A stretch of 64,000 nt of DNA from Ancylomarina sp048268005 (GCA_048268005.1 JBLWWJ010000002.1:1295728-1359727), one strand, 5' to 3'. Counted from the first letter of the stretch, positions 36,453 to 44,797 are shown. Notes: generated from the sequence alone by a model not told the origin. A program made the numbers and translations.

Positions 36453-36662
36453 GAAGATATAAATCGGCAAAGAGGAATGAGGAACTGGAAGGCTGAAATT
36501 GCACGGGGGAGTTGTGAAAAAGCATAAGGGAGAGTAGAAGTTAGTCAGGTGAATGGTGAAAACCTCTGGGGTAAGACGGAAATAGACCGGGGGAATACCG
36601 AAAACCTTTGGGGTAAGGTGGAAATTAAGCAAGGGAATACTGAAATAGGAGTTCGGAATAAG
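36453..36662. repeat. Imperfect tandem array, ten units of 21 bp, purine-rich
   Basis: From 36453 to 36662 the sequence divides into ten consecutive 21-base units without gaps. Eight units from 36495 begin GAA, mostly GAAA, and carry GG/GGG at unit positions 13-15 followed by A. Units starting at 36558 and 36600 are near-identical, as are those at 36579 and 36621 in part, giving a 42-base superperiod. The plus frame holds stops and the minus frame would encode Phe/Pro/Leu heptads, but neither looks like a real protein. It lies between the ECF sigma gene and a Dabb gene. Function unknown. Confidence 0.8.
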
Positions 36663-36690
36663 ATATCTAAAGGTGTAGATGATATGAAAG

Positions 36691-36747
36691 ACACTATTCC
36701 ATAGCCTATCTACGGACTTTATGAAATAGTGTTTCGTATCGCGATAC
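36691..36747. repeat. Inverted repeat and 12-bp perfect palindrome
   Basis: ACACTATTCCATA (36691-36703) pairs with TATGAAATAGTGT (36720-36732) with one mismatch around a 16-base loop. Directly after it GTATCGCGATAC (36736-36747) is a perfect palindrome touching the stop codon of the Dabb gene. There is no T-run on either side, so a simple terminator is unlikely, though the stem could mark the 3' end of the Dabb transcript. Confidence 0.5.
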
Positions 36748-37050
36748 CTAAAAGGAGTAATCTATCACTTTTCTGTCCACCATCATTTCTCGTACAACTG
36801 AAGCCGCTTTTACATGTTCGGGATGGTTCGCATAAGCCGATAAACTTTCCATGTTTTCGATATCTACATTAACAACAAAGTCGAAAGATGCGTCTGATCC
36901 CAATTCGTCAAAGCCGATTTGCAGAAACTTGATTGCAGGAACTCTTTTGTCAAGTCCATCAAAGGCTTTTCTTAGTCTTTCGTAATACGTTTCCTTTTCT
37001 TCTTCAGACTCAAAAGCCTTAAATTTGAACATGGCTATATGCTTAATCAT
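36748..37050 (-). CDS. Dabb (stress-responsive alpha/beta barrel) domain protein
   Basis: A 100-aa protein of the Dabb family: MIKHIAMFKFK at the start, FLQIGFDELGSDASFDFVVNVDIENMESLSAYANHPEHV in the middle (with the conserved YANHPEH) and a short C-terminal strand. Members form ferredoxin-like dimers. Some are small-molecule enzymes or stress proteins, but for this bacterial type the reaction is unknown. It stands alone on the minus strand. Confidence 0.85.
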   Translation of the reverse strand: MIKHIAMFKFKAFESEEEKETYYERLRKAFDGLDKRVPAIKFLQIGFDELGSDASFDFVVNVDIENMESLSAYANHPEHVKAASVVREMMVDRKVIDYSF

Positions 37051-37221
37051 ACAGTGTTTTTTATAAATGAGTAATTCAATTGCCGAATATAGGCGTTTTT
37101 AAGGAATTATTCTCATAGACATGATTATCGACAAGAGAAATAGAATAGGTGAATAAAAGTTAAATAAGTGAGATTGAAATTGGACTCGCCAGTTTCTGGT
37201 TTAGAAGAATCATATAATTCT

Positions 37222-37229
37222 TATATTTG
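37222..37229 (+). promoter_or_regulatory. Putative -7 promoter element of the M3 peptidase gene
   Basis: TATATTTG matches TAnnTTTG, 64 bases before the ATG at 37293. No clear -33 element. Confidence 0.4.
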
Positions 37230-37292
37230 TTATTCTTTGAGAATTTGGTCTTATAGCTTATTCTCAATATTCATCCTAAAAGAAATAGAATC

Positions 37293-39329
37293 ATGACAAA
37301 AAATATAAATCCTTTGTTGAGTAAGTTCAACACGCCACATCATACAGCACCATTCAGTCAAATAAAAATGGAGCATTATATGCCTGCTTTTCTTGAAGGT
37401 ATAAAGATTGCAAAAGAGGAGGTTGAGCATATTGCCAATAATAGTGAAGAAGCGAGTTTTGAAAACACCATTGAAGCAATGGAGTTTATTGGAGAGTTAT
37501 TGGATCAGGTATCGTCTGTTTTTTTCAATTTGAATCATGCTGATACCAGTGATGAAATGCAAGCTTTGGCTAGAGAAGTATCGCCTTTGTTAAGTGAATT
37601 CTCCAACGATATTGTAATGAATGAAGCTCTTTTTGCAAGAGTCAATGCGGTATATGTCAACAAGGAAAACATAGATTTGACAGCAGAGCAAAGCATGCTT
37701 TTGGATAAGCGTTATAAATCCTTTGTGCGTTCGGGAGCAAACTTAGTGGGCGAAAAGAAGGCTAGAATAAGGGAAATTTCTAAAGAACTTTCTCAATTAA
37801 CCCTTCAGTTTGGTGAAAATGTATTGGCTGCTACCAATAACTTTGATCTAAATATTACCGATGAAAAGGATTTGGCAGGTTTACCAGATGGTGTATTGGA
37901 AGCGGCAGCTGCCACAGCTAAAGCCAAGGATAAGCAAGGTTGGGTTTTTACCCTTCAATTCCCTTCTTACGTGCCTTTTATGCAGTATGCCGATAATCGT
38001 GAATTGCGAGAAAAGATGTTTAAGGTGTACTCTTCTCGTTGTTTTAATGATGAGTTTGATAATCAGGATATCATTAAAAAAGTTGTAGCCTTACGTTTAG
38101 AGAAGGTACAACTTTTCGACTATCCAAACTACGCTCAATTTGTTTTGGAAGAACGTATGGCGGAGAGTCCAAATAAAGTAATTGGTTTCCTTAATGAATT
38201 ACTTGAAGCATCGATGCCTAAAGCTAAAGAAGAGTTTGCTGAGCTTCAGCTTTATGCAAGAAGTTTAGGTGCTGATTTTGAATTACAACGTTGGGATTGG
38301 GCTTATTATGCAGAGAAACTGAAGACAGAGAAATATCAGGTTAATGATGAGTTGACTCGTCCTTATTTCGAGTTGGAGCGTGTAAAGCAAGGCATTTTCG
38401 ATTTGGCTACTGAATTGTATGGTTTGAGTTTTAAATTAAACTCTGAGATTGATAAGTATCACAAAGAAGTTGATGTTTATGAGGTGTTTGATAAAAAAGG
38501 GGATTTCCTTTCAGTATTTTATGCTGATTTTCATCCTCGAGATAGCAAACAAGGTGGTGCCTGGATGACTTCTTATAGTGAGCAGTTTCTGCAAGCAGGT
38601 AGAGATCATCGTCCACATATTTCTATTGTTTGTAATTTTACTCGTCCAACCGAAACCAAACCTTCATTATTGAGTTTTGGAGAGGTGACCACTTTCTTGC
38701 ATGAGTTTGGCCATGCTTTGCATGGTATGCTATCACAATGTTCGTATCCAAGCTTGTCTGGAACCAGCGTTTATCGCGATTTTGTTGAACTACCATCTCA
38801 GTTTATGGAAAATTATGCTTTCGAAAAAGGGTGGTTGGATAAGGTTGCTGAACATTACAAAACCGGGGAGAAGATTCCGGCAGATATGGTTCAGAAGATT
38901 ATCGATAGTGGTAATTTCCATTCAGGATATGCTTTTGTTCGTCAAATTAGTTTTGGCTTGAATGATATGGCCTGGCATTCTATTGAAAAGCCCATTAAAG
39001 AATCGGTAGCCGAATTTGAAGAAGGTGCCATGCAAGCAACTGAGCTTTTCCCAAGGCTAGAAACATCGTGCATGAGCCCTGCTTTCTCTCATATCTTTGC
39101 TGGTGGTTATGCTGCGGGTTATTATGGCTATAAATGGGCTGAAGTTCTGGATGCAGATGCTTTTGATGCCTTTAAACAAAATGGCATTTATAATAGTGCA
39201 ATAGCTGATTCATTTAGAATGAATGTTCTTGAAAAAGGAGGGAGTGAACACCCTATGATTCTTTATAAACGCTTTAGAGGGCAGGAGCCATCCATTGCTC
39301 CATTATTGAAACGAAGTGGCTTGAAATAA
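37293..39329 (+). CDS. M3 family oligopeptidase (OpdA/Dcp-like)
   Basis: A 678-aa zinc metallopeptidase of family M3, which degrades short peptides, including signal-peptide fragments, in the cytosol. The zinc site is HEFGHALH (His470, Glu471, His474) with the third ligand Glu in the downstream YRDFVELPSQFMENY segment. Conserved FYADFHPRDSKQGGAWMTSY and FAGGYAAGYYGYKWAEVLDADAF are typical of the Dcp/OpdA branch. No signal peptide or lipobox is seen, so it is probably cytosolic. Full length for the family. Confidence 0.93.
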   Translation: MTKNINPLLSKFNTPHHTAPFSQIKMEHYMPAFLEGIKIAKEEVEHIANNSEEASFENTIEAMEFIGELLDQVSSVFFNLNHADTSDEMQALAREVSPLLSEFSNDIVMNEALFARVNAVYVNKENIDLTAEQSMLLDKRYKSFVRSGANLVGEKKARIREISKELSQLTLQFGENVLAATNNFDLNITDEKDLAGLPDGVLEAAAATAKAKDKQGWVFTLQFPSYVPFMQYADNRELREKMFKVYSSRCFNDEFDNQDIIKKVVALRLEKVQLFDYPNYAQFVLEERMAESPNKVIGFLNELLEASMPKAKEEFAELQLYARSLGADFELQRWDWAYYAEKLKTEKYQVNDELTRPYFELERVKQGIFDLATELYGLSFKLNSEIDKYHKEVDVYEVFDKKGDFLSVFYADFHPRDSKQGGAWMTSYSEQFLQAGRDHRPHISIVCNFTRPTETKPSLLSFGEVTTFLHEFGHALHGMLSQCSYPSLSGTSVYRDFVELPSQFMENYAFEKGWLDKVAEHYKTGEKIPADMVQKIIDSGNFHSGYAFVRQISFGLNDMAWHSIEKPIKESVAEFEEGAMQATELFPRLETSCMSPAFSHIFAGGYAAGYYGYKWAEVLDADAFDAFKQNGIYNSAIADSFRMNVLEKGGSEHPMILYKRFRGQEPSIAPLLKRSGLK

Positions 39330-39350
39330 GCTTAAGTTTTAATGAAATTC

Positions 39351-39383
39351 GACCTCAGTCTATACGACTGAGGTCTTTTTTTA
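39351..39383 (+). terminator. Rho-independent terminator
   Basis: GACCTCAGTC and GACTGAGGTC with a run of seven Ts, after the M3 peptidase gene. Confidence 0.88.
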
Positions 39384-39586
39384 TGTAATACTTTCTTTTT
39401 TTATTCGATGGCCTAATAATATTTGTGAAAATTGGGGTTTAAAGGCAAAATTAGAATAAGGTAAACGCCTTCTACAAGAGTATATAAAGATCTATTTATG
39501 CGATGAAATAAAGATTTTGTATTTACAATAGCTAATGGTCGATAAAATACTGTTTTTCGACATGAATTTTTCTTTATTAAAGTGCT

Positions 39587-39615
39587 TGTTATTATGGATA
39601 AGCCGATTATTTTTG
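39587..39615 (+). promoter_or_regulatory. Putative promoter of the YitT-family gene
   Basis: TTG at 39587-39589, 18 bases, then TATTTTTG at 39608-39615, about 100 bases before the ATG. The rest of the interval 39384-39586 shows nothing recognisable. Confidence 0.45.
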
Positions 39616-39715
39616 TCGCCGATTTTAAACATATCTAAACTTTTCGATACTATTCTAAAAGATTAAAAGTCTAGAGGACAAGTCGAAATGTTTAAATACT
39701 AAACAACACAATAGA

Positions 39716-40630
39716 ATGGCTTTTATTACTAAAGAAAAATTTTTGTCAAACGAATGGCTTTCTGCCTATACTTACCTGATTTTAGGAAGTATTATTTTCG
39801 CTGCTTCGGACATTTTATTTGTAGTACCATACAAATTGGCGCCAGGTGGCGTTTATGGTATCGCTACAGTTTTAAACACTATGTTTAGCTGGAAAATTAG
39901 TTATTGTACTTTTGCCATGGAAATTCCATTGGTCATTATTGGTACAATTATTCTGGGGCCTCGATTTGGGGTTAAGACAATTGTAAGTATTGCTACAATT
40001 TTGATCACTGTGTGGATTATGGAAACTTATGTTTCTGTTGGTTATCCTAAAGTTATTATGGATCCAATGTTGAATGCAATTGTTGCCGGTGTATTTTATG
40101 GTATTTCTATCGGTCTTATCTTTAAATCACGTGCAACTTCAGGTGGTTCTGATATTGTTGCCATGATTTTGGCTAAGTTTACTAAGATGTCTCTTGGTAA
40201 ATTGGTTATGATTGTTGATGGTATTATCGTACTTTTCACATTGATACAGCCAACTGAGACGGGTGCAATCGGATGGGAATTTGCCATTTATTCATTAATT
40301 ATTATTTATATCGAAGGTAAGATTATCGATATGGTTGTAAGTGGTGCTAGTTATCACAAAACTGTAATGGTTGTTTCTGATCATTATGAGTCTATTGCGG
40401 CTAAGATTAAGAATGACTTGATGCGTGGCGCAACTATCTTAACTGGAACCGGAGCTTACTCGGGTGAAGAAAGAAAAATGGTTTACTCGGTAATGAGCCG
40501 TAGAGAACTTGAGATTCTAAAACTGCATATTAAAGAGGTAGATCCGGATGCTTTCGTGAATGTTACTGAAGCTAACGAAATCATTGGTAAGGGATTCCAA
40601 TCTTTGAATGATGAAGAGGCAGGTCACTAG
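39716..40630 (+). CDS. YitT family membrane protein (DUF161 + DUF2179)
   Basis: A 304-aa membrane protein. Five or six transmembrane helices fill residues about 18-215 with the family's small-residue motifs (LAPGGVYGIATVLN, GRATSGGSDI-like RATSGGSDIVAMIL). A C-terminal cytosolic ferredoxin-like DUF2179 domain follows (about 220-290, YHKTVMVVSDHYESIAAKI, GATILTGTGAYSGEERKMVY). The biochemical role of the family is unknown. The gene is monocistronic between its own promoter and a terminator. Confidence 0.9.
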   Translation: MAFITKEKFLSNEWLSAYTYLILGSIIFAASDILFVVPYKLAPGGVYGIATVLNTMFSWKISYCTFAMEIPLVIIGTIILGPRFGVKTIVSIATILITVWIMETYVSVGYPKVIMDPMLNAIVAGVFYGISIGLIFKSRATSGGSDIVAMILAKFTKMSLGKLVMIVDGIIVLFTLIQPTETGAIGWEFAIYSLIIIYIEGKIIDMVVSGASYHKTVMVVSDHYESIAAKIKNDLMRGATILTGTGAYSGEERKMVYSVMSRRELEILKLHIKEVDPDAFVNVTEANEIIGKGFQSLNDEEAGH

Positions 40631-40649
40631 ACCGTTCATATAATATTAG

Positions 40650-40681
40650 AAAATGGCGACCAGTAGGTCGCCATTTTTGTT
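40650..40681. terminator. Bidirectional terminator between YitT and trpB genes
   Basis: AAAATGGCGACC and GGTCGCCATTTTT form a hairpin with A/T flanks on both sides, serving two convergent genes. Confidence 0.88.
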
Positions 40682-40701
40682 TTTAATCAGATTGCTTACG
40701 A

Positions 40702-41916
40702 TTACTTATCCTCAGGCAAACCGTATGTCTCAACGACATAATCGAGGTCTTTATCACCTCTACCACTCAGGTTAACTAATATCGATTGCTTTGGATTAGC
40801 TTTGGCTAGTTTGATTGCATAAGCTATGGCATGTGCCGATTCAAGAGCTGGAATAATACCTTCTAAACGGCTTAACTCAAAAAAGGCATCAATACATTCC
40901 TGATCATTAATGTGATGGTATTCCGCACGTTCTAGATCCTTAAGCATTGAATGCTCTGGTCCAACACCAGGGTAATCAAGACCACTGGCAACAGAATGTA
41001 CAGGTGCTGGTTCTCCCATTGCATCTTGTAGCATATAGCATTTGAAACCATGAATAACCCCAGGTTTTCCTAGTGTCAGTGTTGCAGCATGTTTCCCTTC
41101 TTTTTCGATACCATGTCCTGAGGGTTCTACGCCATGTAGTTTAATATCTTCATCATTAAGGAATGCTGAAAATATACCCATAGCGTTACTACCTCCACCC
41201 ACACAAGCAACAATATTGTCGGGTAGCTCACCAGTCATTTCTTCAAACTGGTCGCGAGCTTCGATACCAACAACACGTTGAAATTCACGAACCATCATTG
41301 GAAATGGGTGCGGTCCAACGACTGAACCAATGCAGTAGATGGCATTGACAGGATCTTTTAAGTAAGCTTGAAAAGCAGAATCAACGGCTTCTTTTAATGT
41401 TTTTAAACCGTGTGTAACAGGGATGACTGTTGCACCAAGTATTTTCATTCGCATGACGTTTGGATGTTCCTTGGCGATATCAACTTCTCCCATGTGAATT
41501 TCACAGTCTAAGCCAAAGTAAGCTGCTGCTGTTGCTAAAGCCACACCGTGCTGACCTGCACCTGTTTCAGCAATGAGTTTCTTTTTACCCATATACTTTG
41601 CCAATAAAGCTTCGCCCATACAGTGGTTTAATTTATGAGCCCCGGAGTGATTTAAATCTTCACGCTTTAGGTAGATACGTCCGCCATACTTCTCAGATAA
41701 ACGATTACAGTAATAGACTGGAGTTGGACGTCCTTGAAAGTGTTTGCGTATACTTCTTAATTCCGAAATAAATTCATGCGATTTGCTGATAGAGTAATAA
41801 GCCTCATTAATACGCTTCATTTCTTCTTCGAGTGTTGGCGGTATAAAACTTCCGCCAAACTCACCGAAATAGCCTTCTTCGTTAGGGTATTTTTTGAAAT
41901 AGTCTTTAAATGTCAT
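40702..41916 (-). CDS. trpB: Tryptophan synthase beta chain, stand-alone
   Basis: A 404-aa PLP enzyme that joins indole and serine to tryptophan. FGGSFIPPTLEEEM, GRPTPVYYCNRLSEKYG, the Schiff-base lysine in HSGAHKLNHCMGEALL (HK.N; canonical TrpB usually has HKINN), the catalytic-Glu loop AETGAGQHGVA, and the phosphate-binding CVGGGSNAMG are all present. Several canonical blocks differ (MGEVDIAKEHPNVMRMKILG, GRPTPV for GRPTPL). No trpA or other trp gene is next to it. A Trp-rich leader peptide and attenuator lie upstream, so the gene is tryptophan-controlled (strong inference). Confidence 0.92.
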   Translation of the reverse strand: MTFKDYFKKYPNEEGYFGEFGGSFIPPTLEEEMKRINEAYYSISKSHEFISELRSIRKHFQGRPTPVYYCNRLSEKYGGRIYLKREDLNHSGAHKLNHCMGEALLAKYMGKKKLIAETGAGQHGVALATAAAYFGLDCEIHMGEVDIAKEHPNVMRMKILGATVIPVTHGLKTLKEAVDSAFQAYLKDPVNAIYCIGSVVGPHPFPMMVREFQRVVGIEARDQFEEMTGELPDNIVACVGGGSNAMGIFSAFLNDEDIKLHGVEPSGHGIEKEGKHAATLTLGKPGVIHGFKCYMLQDAMGEPAPVHSVASGLDYPGVGPEHSMLKDLERAEYHHINDQECIDAFFELSRLEGIIPALESAHAIAYAIKLAKANPKQSILVNLSGRGDKDLDYVVETYGLPEDK

Positions 41917-41955
41917 GGTATTTTGATTTTATAATTAGAATTTACGATTTAGTAC

Positions 41956-42050
41956 AAAAAAAAAGACCTGCGAGAAGCAGGTCTTTTAGTATATGAATTA
42001 TGTGCATATGGCTATCCCTTCTCGATATGATTTATTGAGAAGTTCCACCA
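41956..42050 (-). promoter_or_regulatory. Tryptophan attenuator: alternative stems and terminator
   Basis: On the minus strand, in order: tandem Trp codons TGGTGG (42050-42045); strand 1 CTTCTC (42042-42037); strand 2 CGAGAAG (42024-42018); then a terminator hairpin AAAAGACCTG/CAGGTCTTTT (41987-41978 with 41970-41961) plus a T-run, with loop CTTCTCG (41977-41971). Strand 2 can pair with strand 1 or with the terminator loop, giving classical pause, antiterminator and terminator states. A ribosome stalled on the Trp codons would mask strand 1 and favour read-through into trpB. Confidence 0.82.
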
Positions 42051-42080
42051 AAATTTATTTTGTGTCATTTTTGTTTGCAT
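42012..42080 (-). CDS. Trp leader peptide upstream of trpB
   Basis: A 22-residue ORF from the ATG at 42080 (an internal in-frame ATG lies at 42068) to a TAG at 42014-42012. The core is NKFWWNFS with two adjacent Trp codons, and it ends HIEKG. It overlaps strands 1 and 2 of the attenuator in the geometry of E. coli trpL: the Trp codons lie just before strand 1 and the stop lies just after strand 2. It is too short for usual gene finders. It has no function other than as a ribosome sensor for charged tRNA-Trp (inference from classical attenuation). Confidence 0.8.
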   Translation of the reverse strand: MQTKMTQNKFWWNFSINHIEKG

Positions 42081-42277
42081 GCTGCAATGTTATTGCAATT
42101 TTTGTTCATAAACAAATTTCAATTAAAATAAGTGATATTAGAATTGACACTTAACACTAGGATTCGTAACTTGTAGGGTTGTGATTTTAAAATGAGATAT
42201 TGATTTTAAATCGCTGCTTTAGAGTGAGTCACTCCTCACTTGTTGTTGCGAGTTGAGCTAGATAAAGGAATGGAAAA

Positions 42278-42703
42278 ATGATACGCAAATATAAAGAAAG
42301 TGATATTGATGAAATTTTAGAGGTGTGGTATCAGGCCTCAAGAATGGCTCATCCTTTTTTAGATGCTGATTTTATGGGCATGGAAAAGAGAAATATTCGT
42401 GATGTTTATATTCCTAACACGAGCACATGGGTGTATGAAAAAGAAGGTGCTATTTTTGGTTTTATTTCGATGATGGGGAATGAAGTTGGTGCCATATTCG
42501 TACGTCCGGATTATCATGGAATGGGGATTGGCAGGCGATTAATGGATTTTGTTTCAGATTTTCACGATGTAATGGAAGTCGAAGTTTTTGAGCAAAATAG
42601 TGTGGGAAGAGCATTTTACGATAAATATGGTTTTGAGTTAATTGAGGAATTGATACATAAGGAGACAAACAATAGGTTACTTCGTTTGAGGTACAAAAAG
42701 TGA
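42278..42703 (+). CDS. GNAT family N-acetyltransferase
   Basis: A 141-aa acetyltransferase of the GNAT fold. It opens MIRKYKESDIDEILEVWYQA, has the acetyl-CoA pyrophosphate loop RPDYHGMGIGRRLMD (Q/RxxGxG/A pattern, about residues 77-91) and the C-terminal FYDKYGFELIEELIHKE. The sequence resembles the YjaB/PhnO-like single-domain group. The acceptor is unknown. The gene sits alone downstream of the trpB leader region, divergent from it. Confidence 0.85.
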   Translation: MIRKYKESDIDEILEVWYQASRMAHPFLDADFMGMEKRNIRDVYIPNTSTWVYEKEGAIFGFISMMGNEVGAIFVRPDYHGMGIGRRLMDFVSDFHDVMEVEVFEQNSVGRAFYDKYGFELIEELIHKETNNRLLRLRYKK

Positions 42704-42887
42704 ACAATTTAAATTATCATCTCATCTTTATAAGCTGGGATTTTTTTTCTAAATGATGTTAAGTAGCCTTGAAAGGCATAGAGTTTGTTGAGGAATATAT
42801 CTATTTTTATGTATCAAACATCAGCTAAGGCTGTATGTGGAAACATTTATTTGAAACAAGTGATTATAGAAATTATAAATTAGAATT

Positions 42888-43565
42888 ATGAGGAAATTAA
42901 GATCATGCTTTTGCCTGCTAATTGGTTTGGTATTTGTTAGTTGTAGTAAAAGCGATGGACCTATTGAGACCGGAATTGAAAGTGATGCAACTTATACGGT
43001 TACTTTTAAAATGCAATGGAATAGTACAGATTTTCCAACCGACTATCCTTCAAATGCACATTTTTCTCCTTTGATAGGATGGAGTCATCCTGCGACTAGT
43101 GATTTTTTTAAAGCTGGAACTACAGCGACTGATGGAATTAAGGAAATGGCTGAAACAGGAGCAACAGGAACTTTGGAAACGGAACTGAAAGCGAAAATTG
43201 CGAATAATGAAGGCTTAGACTTTGTACTTGGTAGTGGCTTAGGAAGTGGAGAAGGAGAAATTACACTTGAAATAGAGGTAGATGCTACTAACTCTGCAGT
43301 TACATTGGTTTCTATGGTTGCGCCTAGTCCTGATTGGTATGTTGCTGCCCTCAATGTCAACTTATATGATGGGAGTAATTTTGTTGATACTAAAACGATT
43401 ACTGCAGCTGTTTATGATGCTGGCACCGATAGTGGAACGACATTTACATCAGCTAATATTGCAACTGATCCCCAAGGTTTAATAACTTTATTTATTGATT
43501 CTCCACTGGGAGATGGAACAAATTTATCTGCAGACTTTGCTACAGTTACATTTGTTAAGAAATAG
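42888..43565 (+). CDS. Spondin-domain lipoprotein
   Basis: A 225-aa lipoprotein: signal peptide with lipobox VSC (Cys19), then SKSDG. The rest is one Spondin_N-like beta-sandwich: YTVTFKMQWNSTDFP, NAHFSPLIGWSHP (with the conserved FSP.IG..H), TTATDGIKEMAETG, and APSPDWYVAALNVNLYDGSNF (the metal-binding SPDW motif). In animals this domain is found in F-spondin, reelin and related matrix proteins and binds calcium. In bacteria its ligand is unknown. It is monocistronic with a terminator. Confidence 0.85.
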   Translation: MRKLRSCFCLLIGLVFVSCSKSDGPIETGIESDATYTVTFKMQWNSTDFPTDYPSNAHFSPLIGWSHPATSDFFKAGTTATDGIKEMAETGATGTLETELKAKIANNEGLDFVLGSGLGSGEGEITLEIEVDATNSAVTLVSMVAPSPDWYVAALNVNLYDGSNFVDTKTITAAVYDAGTDSGTTFTSANIATDPQGLITLFIDSPLGDGTNLSADFATVTFVKK

Positions 43566-43589
43566 AGTTGTTATTGGAATTATTTATAG

Positions 43590-43619
43590 ATCCTGACTTT
43601 ACAAAGTTGGGATTTTTTT
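43590..43619 (+). terminator. Rho-independent terminator
   Basis: ATCC-x-ACTTT and AAAGT-x-GGGAT form an interrupted stem with a T-run, 25 bases past the spondin gene. Confidence 0.65.
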
Positions 43620-43724
43620 ATAGCCGATAAATCGTTAAATTAGTGGGAATGTAAAGCTTGAGTAATCATTTTTTACTCAGGGACTAAAATTCATTGCATA
43701 TTGACTGATCTTAAATCCCAGATT

Positions 43725-44117
43725 ATGAGCTATTATTTTAATAAGATTTTGAAAGCGAAAGATTTTGACCAAGCCATAGAGCAGGTGACCCTTGAATTGA
43801 AAAAAGAGGGCTTTGGTGTTCTGACACAAATCGATGTTAAAGCGACTTTAAAGAAGAAGATTGATGCAGACTTTAAAAAATATATGATTTTGGGAGCCTG
43901 TAATCCACACTATGCTCATAAAGCTTTGCAAAGGGAAGATAAAATTGGTGTTTTCCTTCCTTGTAATGTTATTGTTGAAGAACACGATAATGGTGATATC
44001 GAAGTTTCTGCTGTTGATCCGATCGCATCCATGGCGAAAGTTGAAAACGATACCTTAGGCGAAATAGCAGTTGAGATCCAAAATAAGCTGAAAATTGTCA
44101 TCAGTAATCTTAATTGA
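43725..44117 (+). CDS. DUF302 domain protein
   Basis: About 130 aa from the ATG at 43725 (MSYYFNKILKAKDFDQAIEQ). An in-frame TTG at 43701 would add eight residues and is less likely. The DUF302 pattern is clear: ALKKEGFGVLTQIDV-type (LKKEGFGVLTQIDVKATLKKK), YMILGACNPHYAHKAL and GVFLPCNVIVEEHDNGDIEVSAVDP. Small cytosolic alpha/beta proteins of unknown function; the Cys and His in GACNPHYAHKAL and LPCN are conserved family positions. A strong terminator follows. Confidence 0.85.
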   Translation: MSYYFNKILKAKDFDQAIEQVTLELKKEGFGVLTQIDVKATLKKKIDADFKKYMILGACNPHYAHKALQREDKIGVFLPCNVIVEEHDNGDIEVSAVDPIASMAKVENDTLGEIAVEIQNKLKIVISNLN

Positions 44118-44132
44118 GATCGTAATCTGTTA

Positions 44133-44175
44133 AAAGACAAATCCCAGTCAGCAGGCTGGGATTTGTCTTTTTTTT
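44133..44175. terminator. Bidirectional terminator
   Basis: AAAAGACAAATCCCAGTC and a matching GGCTGGGATTTGTCTTTT flank a short loop, with T-runs toward both convergent genes. Confidence 0.88.
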
Positions 44176-44797
44176 AGCTCATTAATGAAAAGATGGCTAA
44201 TGCATATAGATAGAAACGCAGGAACCTGAATAGTCCATACATTAAATATCTTTTAAAGTTAAAACTAATGATACCTGAGGCGATACTAACCATAGAAAAT
44301 GGAATAGGCAGCAGAGCGCCCACAATAATTAGAAAACCACCCCATTTGCGTATATTGATAATATGCTTTGCCATTTTAGACTCAATGTAATGGGTAACTT
44401 TTGGGATTGACAGTATGCTTCGTCCTATGAAATAAGATACACAACCTCCCAAATAGGATAGCAAAGCCAAAAGGGATAGATTTAAAAATGGGCTTGGTAA
44501 AGTTTTAACCCATGCAATGAATAATTCCGGAGGAATTAAACCCAATATTGATTCTGAAGTGAAAAACAGAGAGAATATGCTTATGGAAGAATAGTTTGCA
44601 GTGATGTATGCAAAAAAGGAATTAAAATCGATGATAAACCGATCAATTAATATAAGCCCACCAATAATCAGAATAAATGGTAGAATCGACTTCTTGATAT
44701 TTTCCCATATAAAGTTATAAAACCCGGTATAAGAATAGTACTGATGTACAAGTTGAAGTTTAGATTTTCTGTTTTTAGGTGCTGATTGTGATCTCAT
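44174..44797 (-). CDS. VTT (DedA/SNARE-associated) domain membrane protein
   Basis: A 207-aa inner-membrane protein with about five hydrophobic segments. The VTT domain is visible in SESILGLIPPELFIAWVKTLP (conserved E and glycine-proline), SYLGGCVSYFIGRSILS and the closing motif KWGGFLIIVGALLPIPFSMVSIASGIISFNFKRYL (F...R..P.P), split here to show the key segments. The VTT family includes DedA lipid scramblase-like proteins and TVP38; the bacterial YqaA type is of unknown substrate. The DUF302 gene converges from the other side. Confidence 0.85.
   Translation of the reverse strand: MRSQSAPKNRKSKLQLVHQYYSYTGFYNFIWENIKKSILPFILIIGGLILIDRFIIDFNSFFAYITANYSSISIFSLFFTSESILGLIPPELFIAWVKTLPSPFLNLSLLALLSYLGGCVSYFIGRSILSIPKVTHYIESKMAKHIINIRKWGGFLIIVGALLPIPFSMVSIASGIISFNFKRYLMYGLFRFLRFYLYALAIFSLMS

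Noticed and set aside
36399..36662. A possible CRISPR array or a 77-codon minus-strand protein rich in Phe/Pro/Leu
   Set aside because: The 21-bp units are contiguous with no spacers, so this is not CRISPR. The reading frame is a by-product of a period that is a multiple of three.
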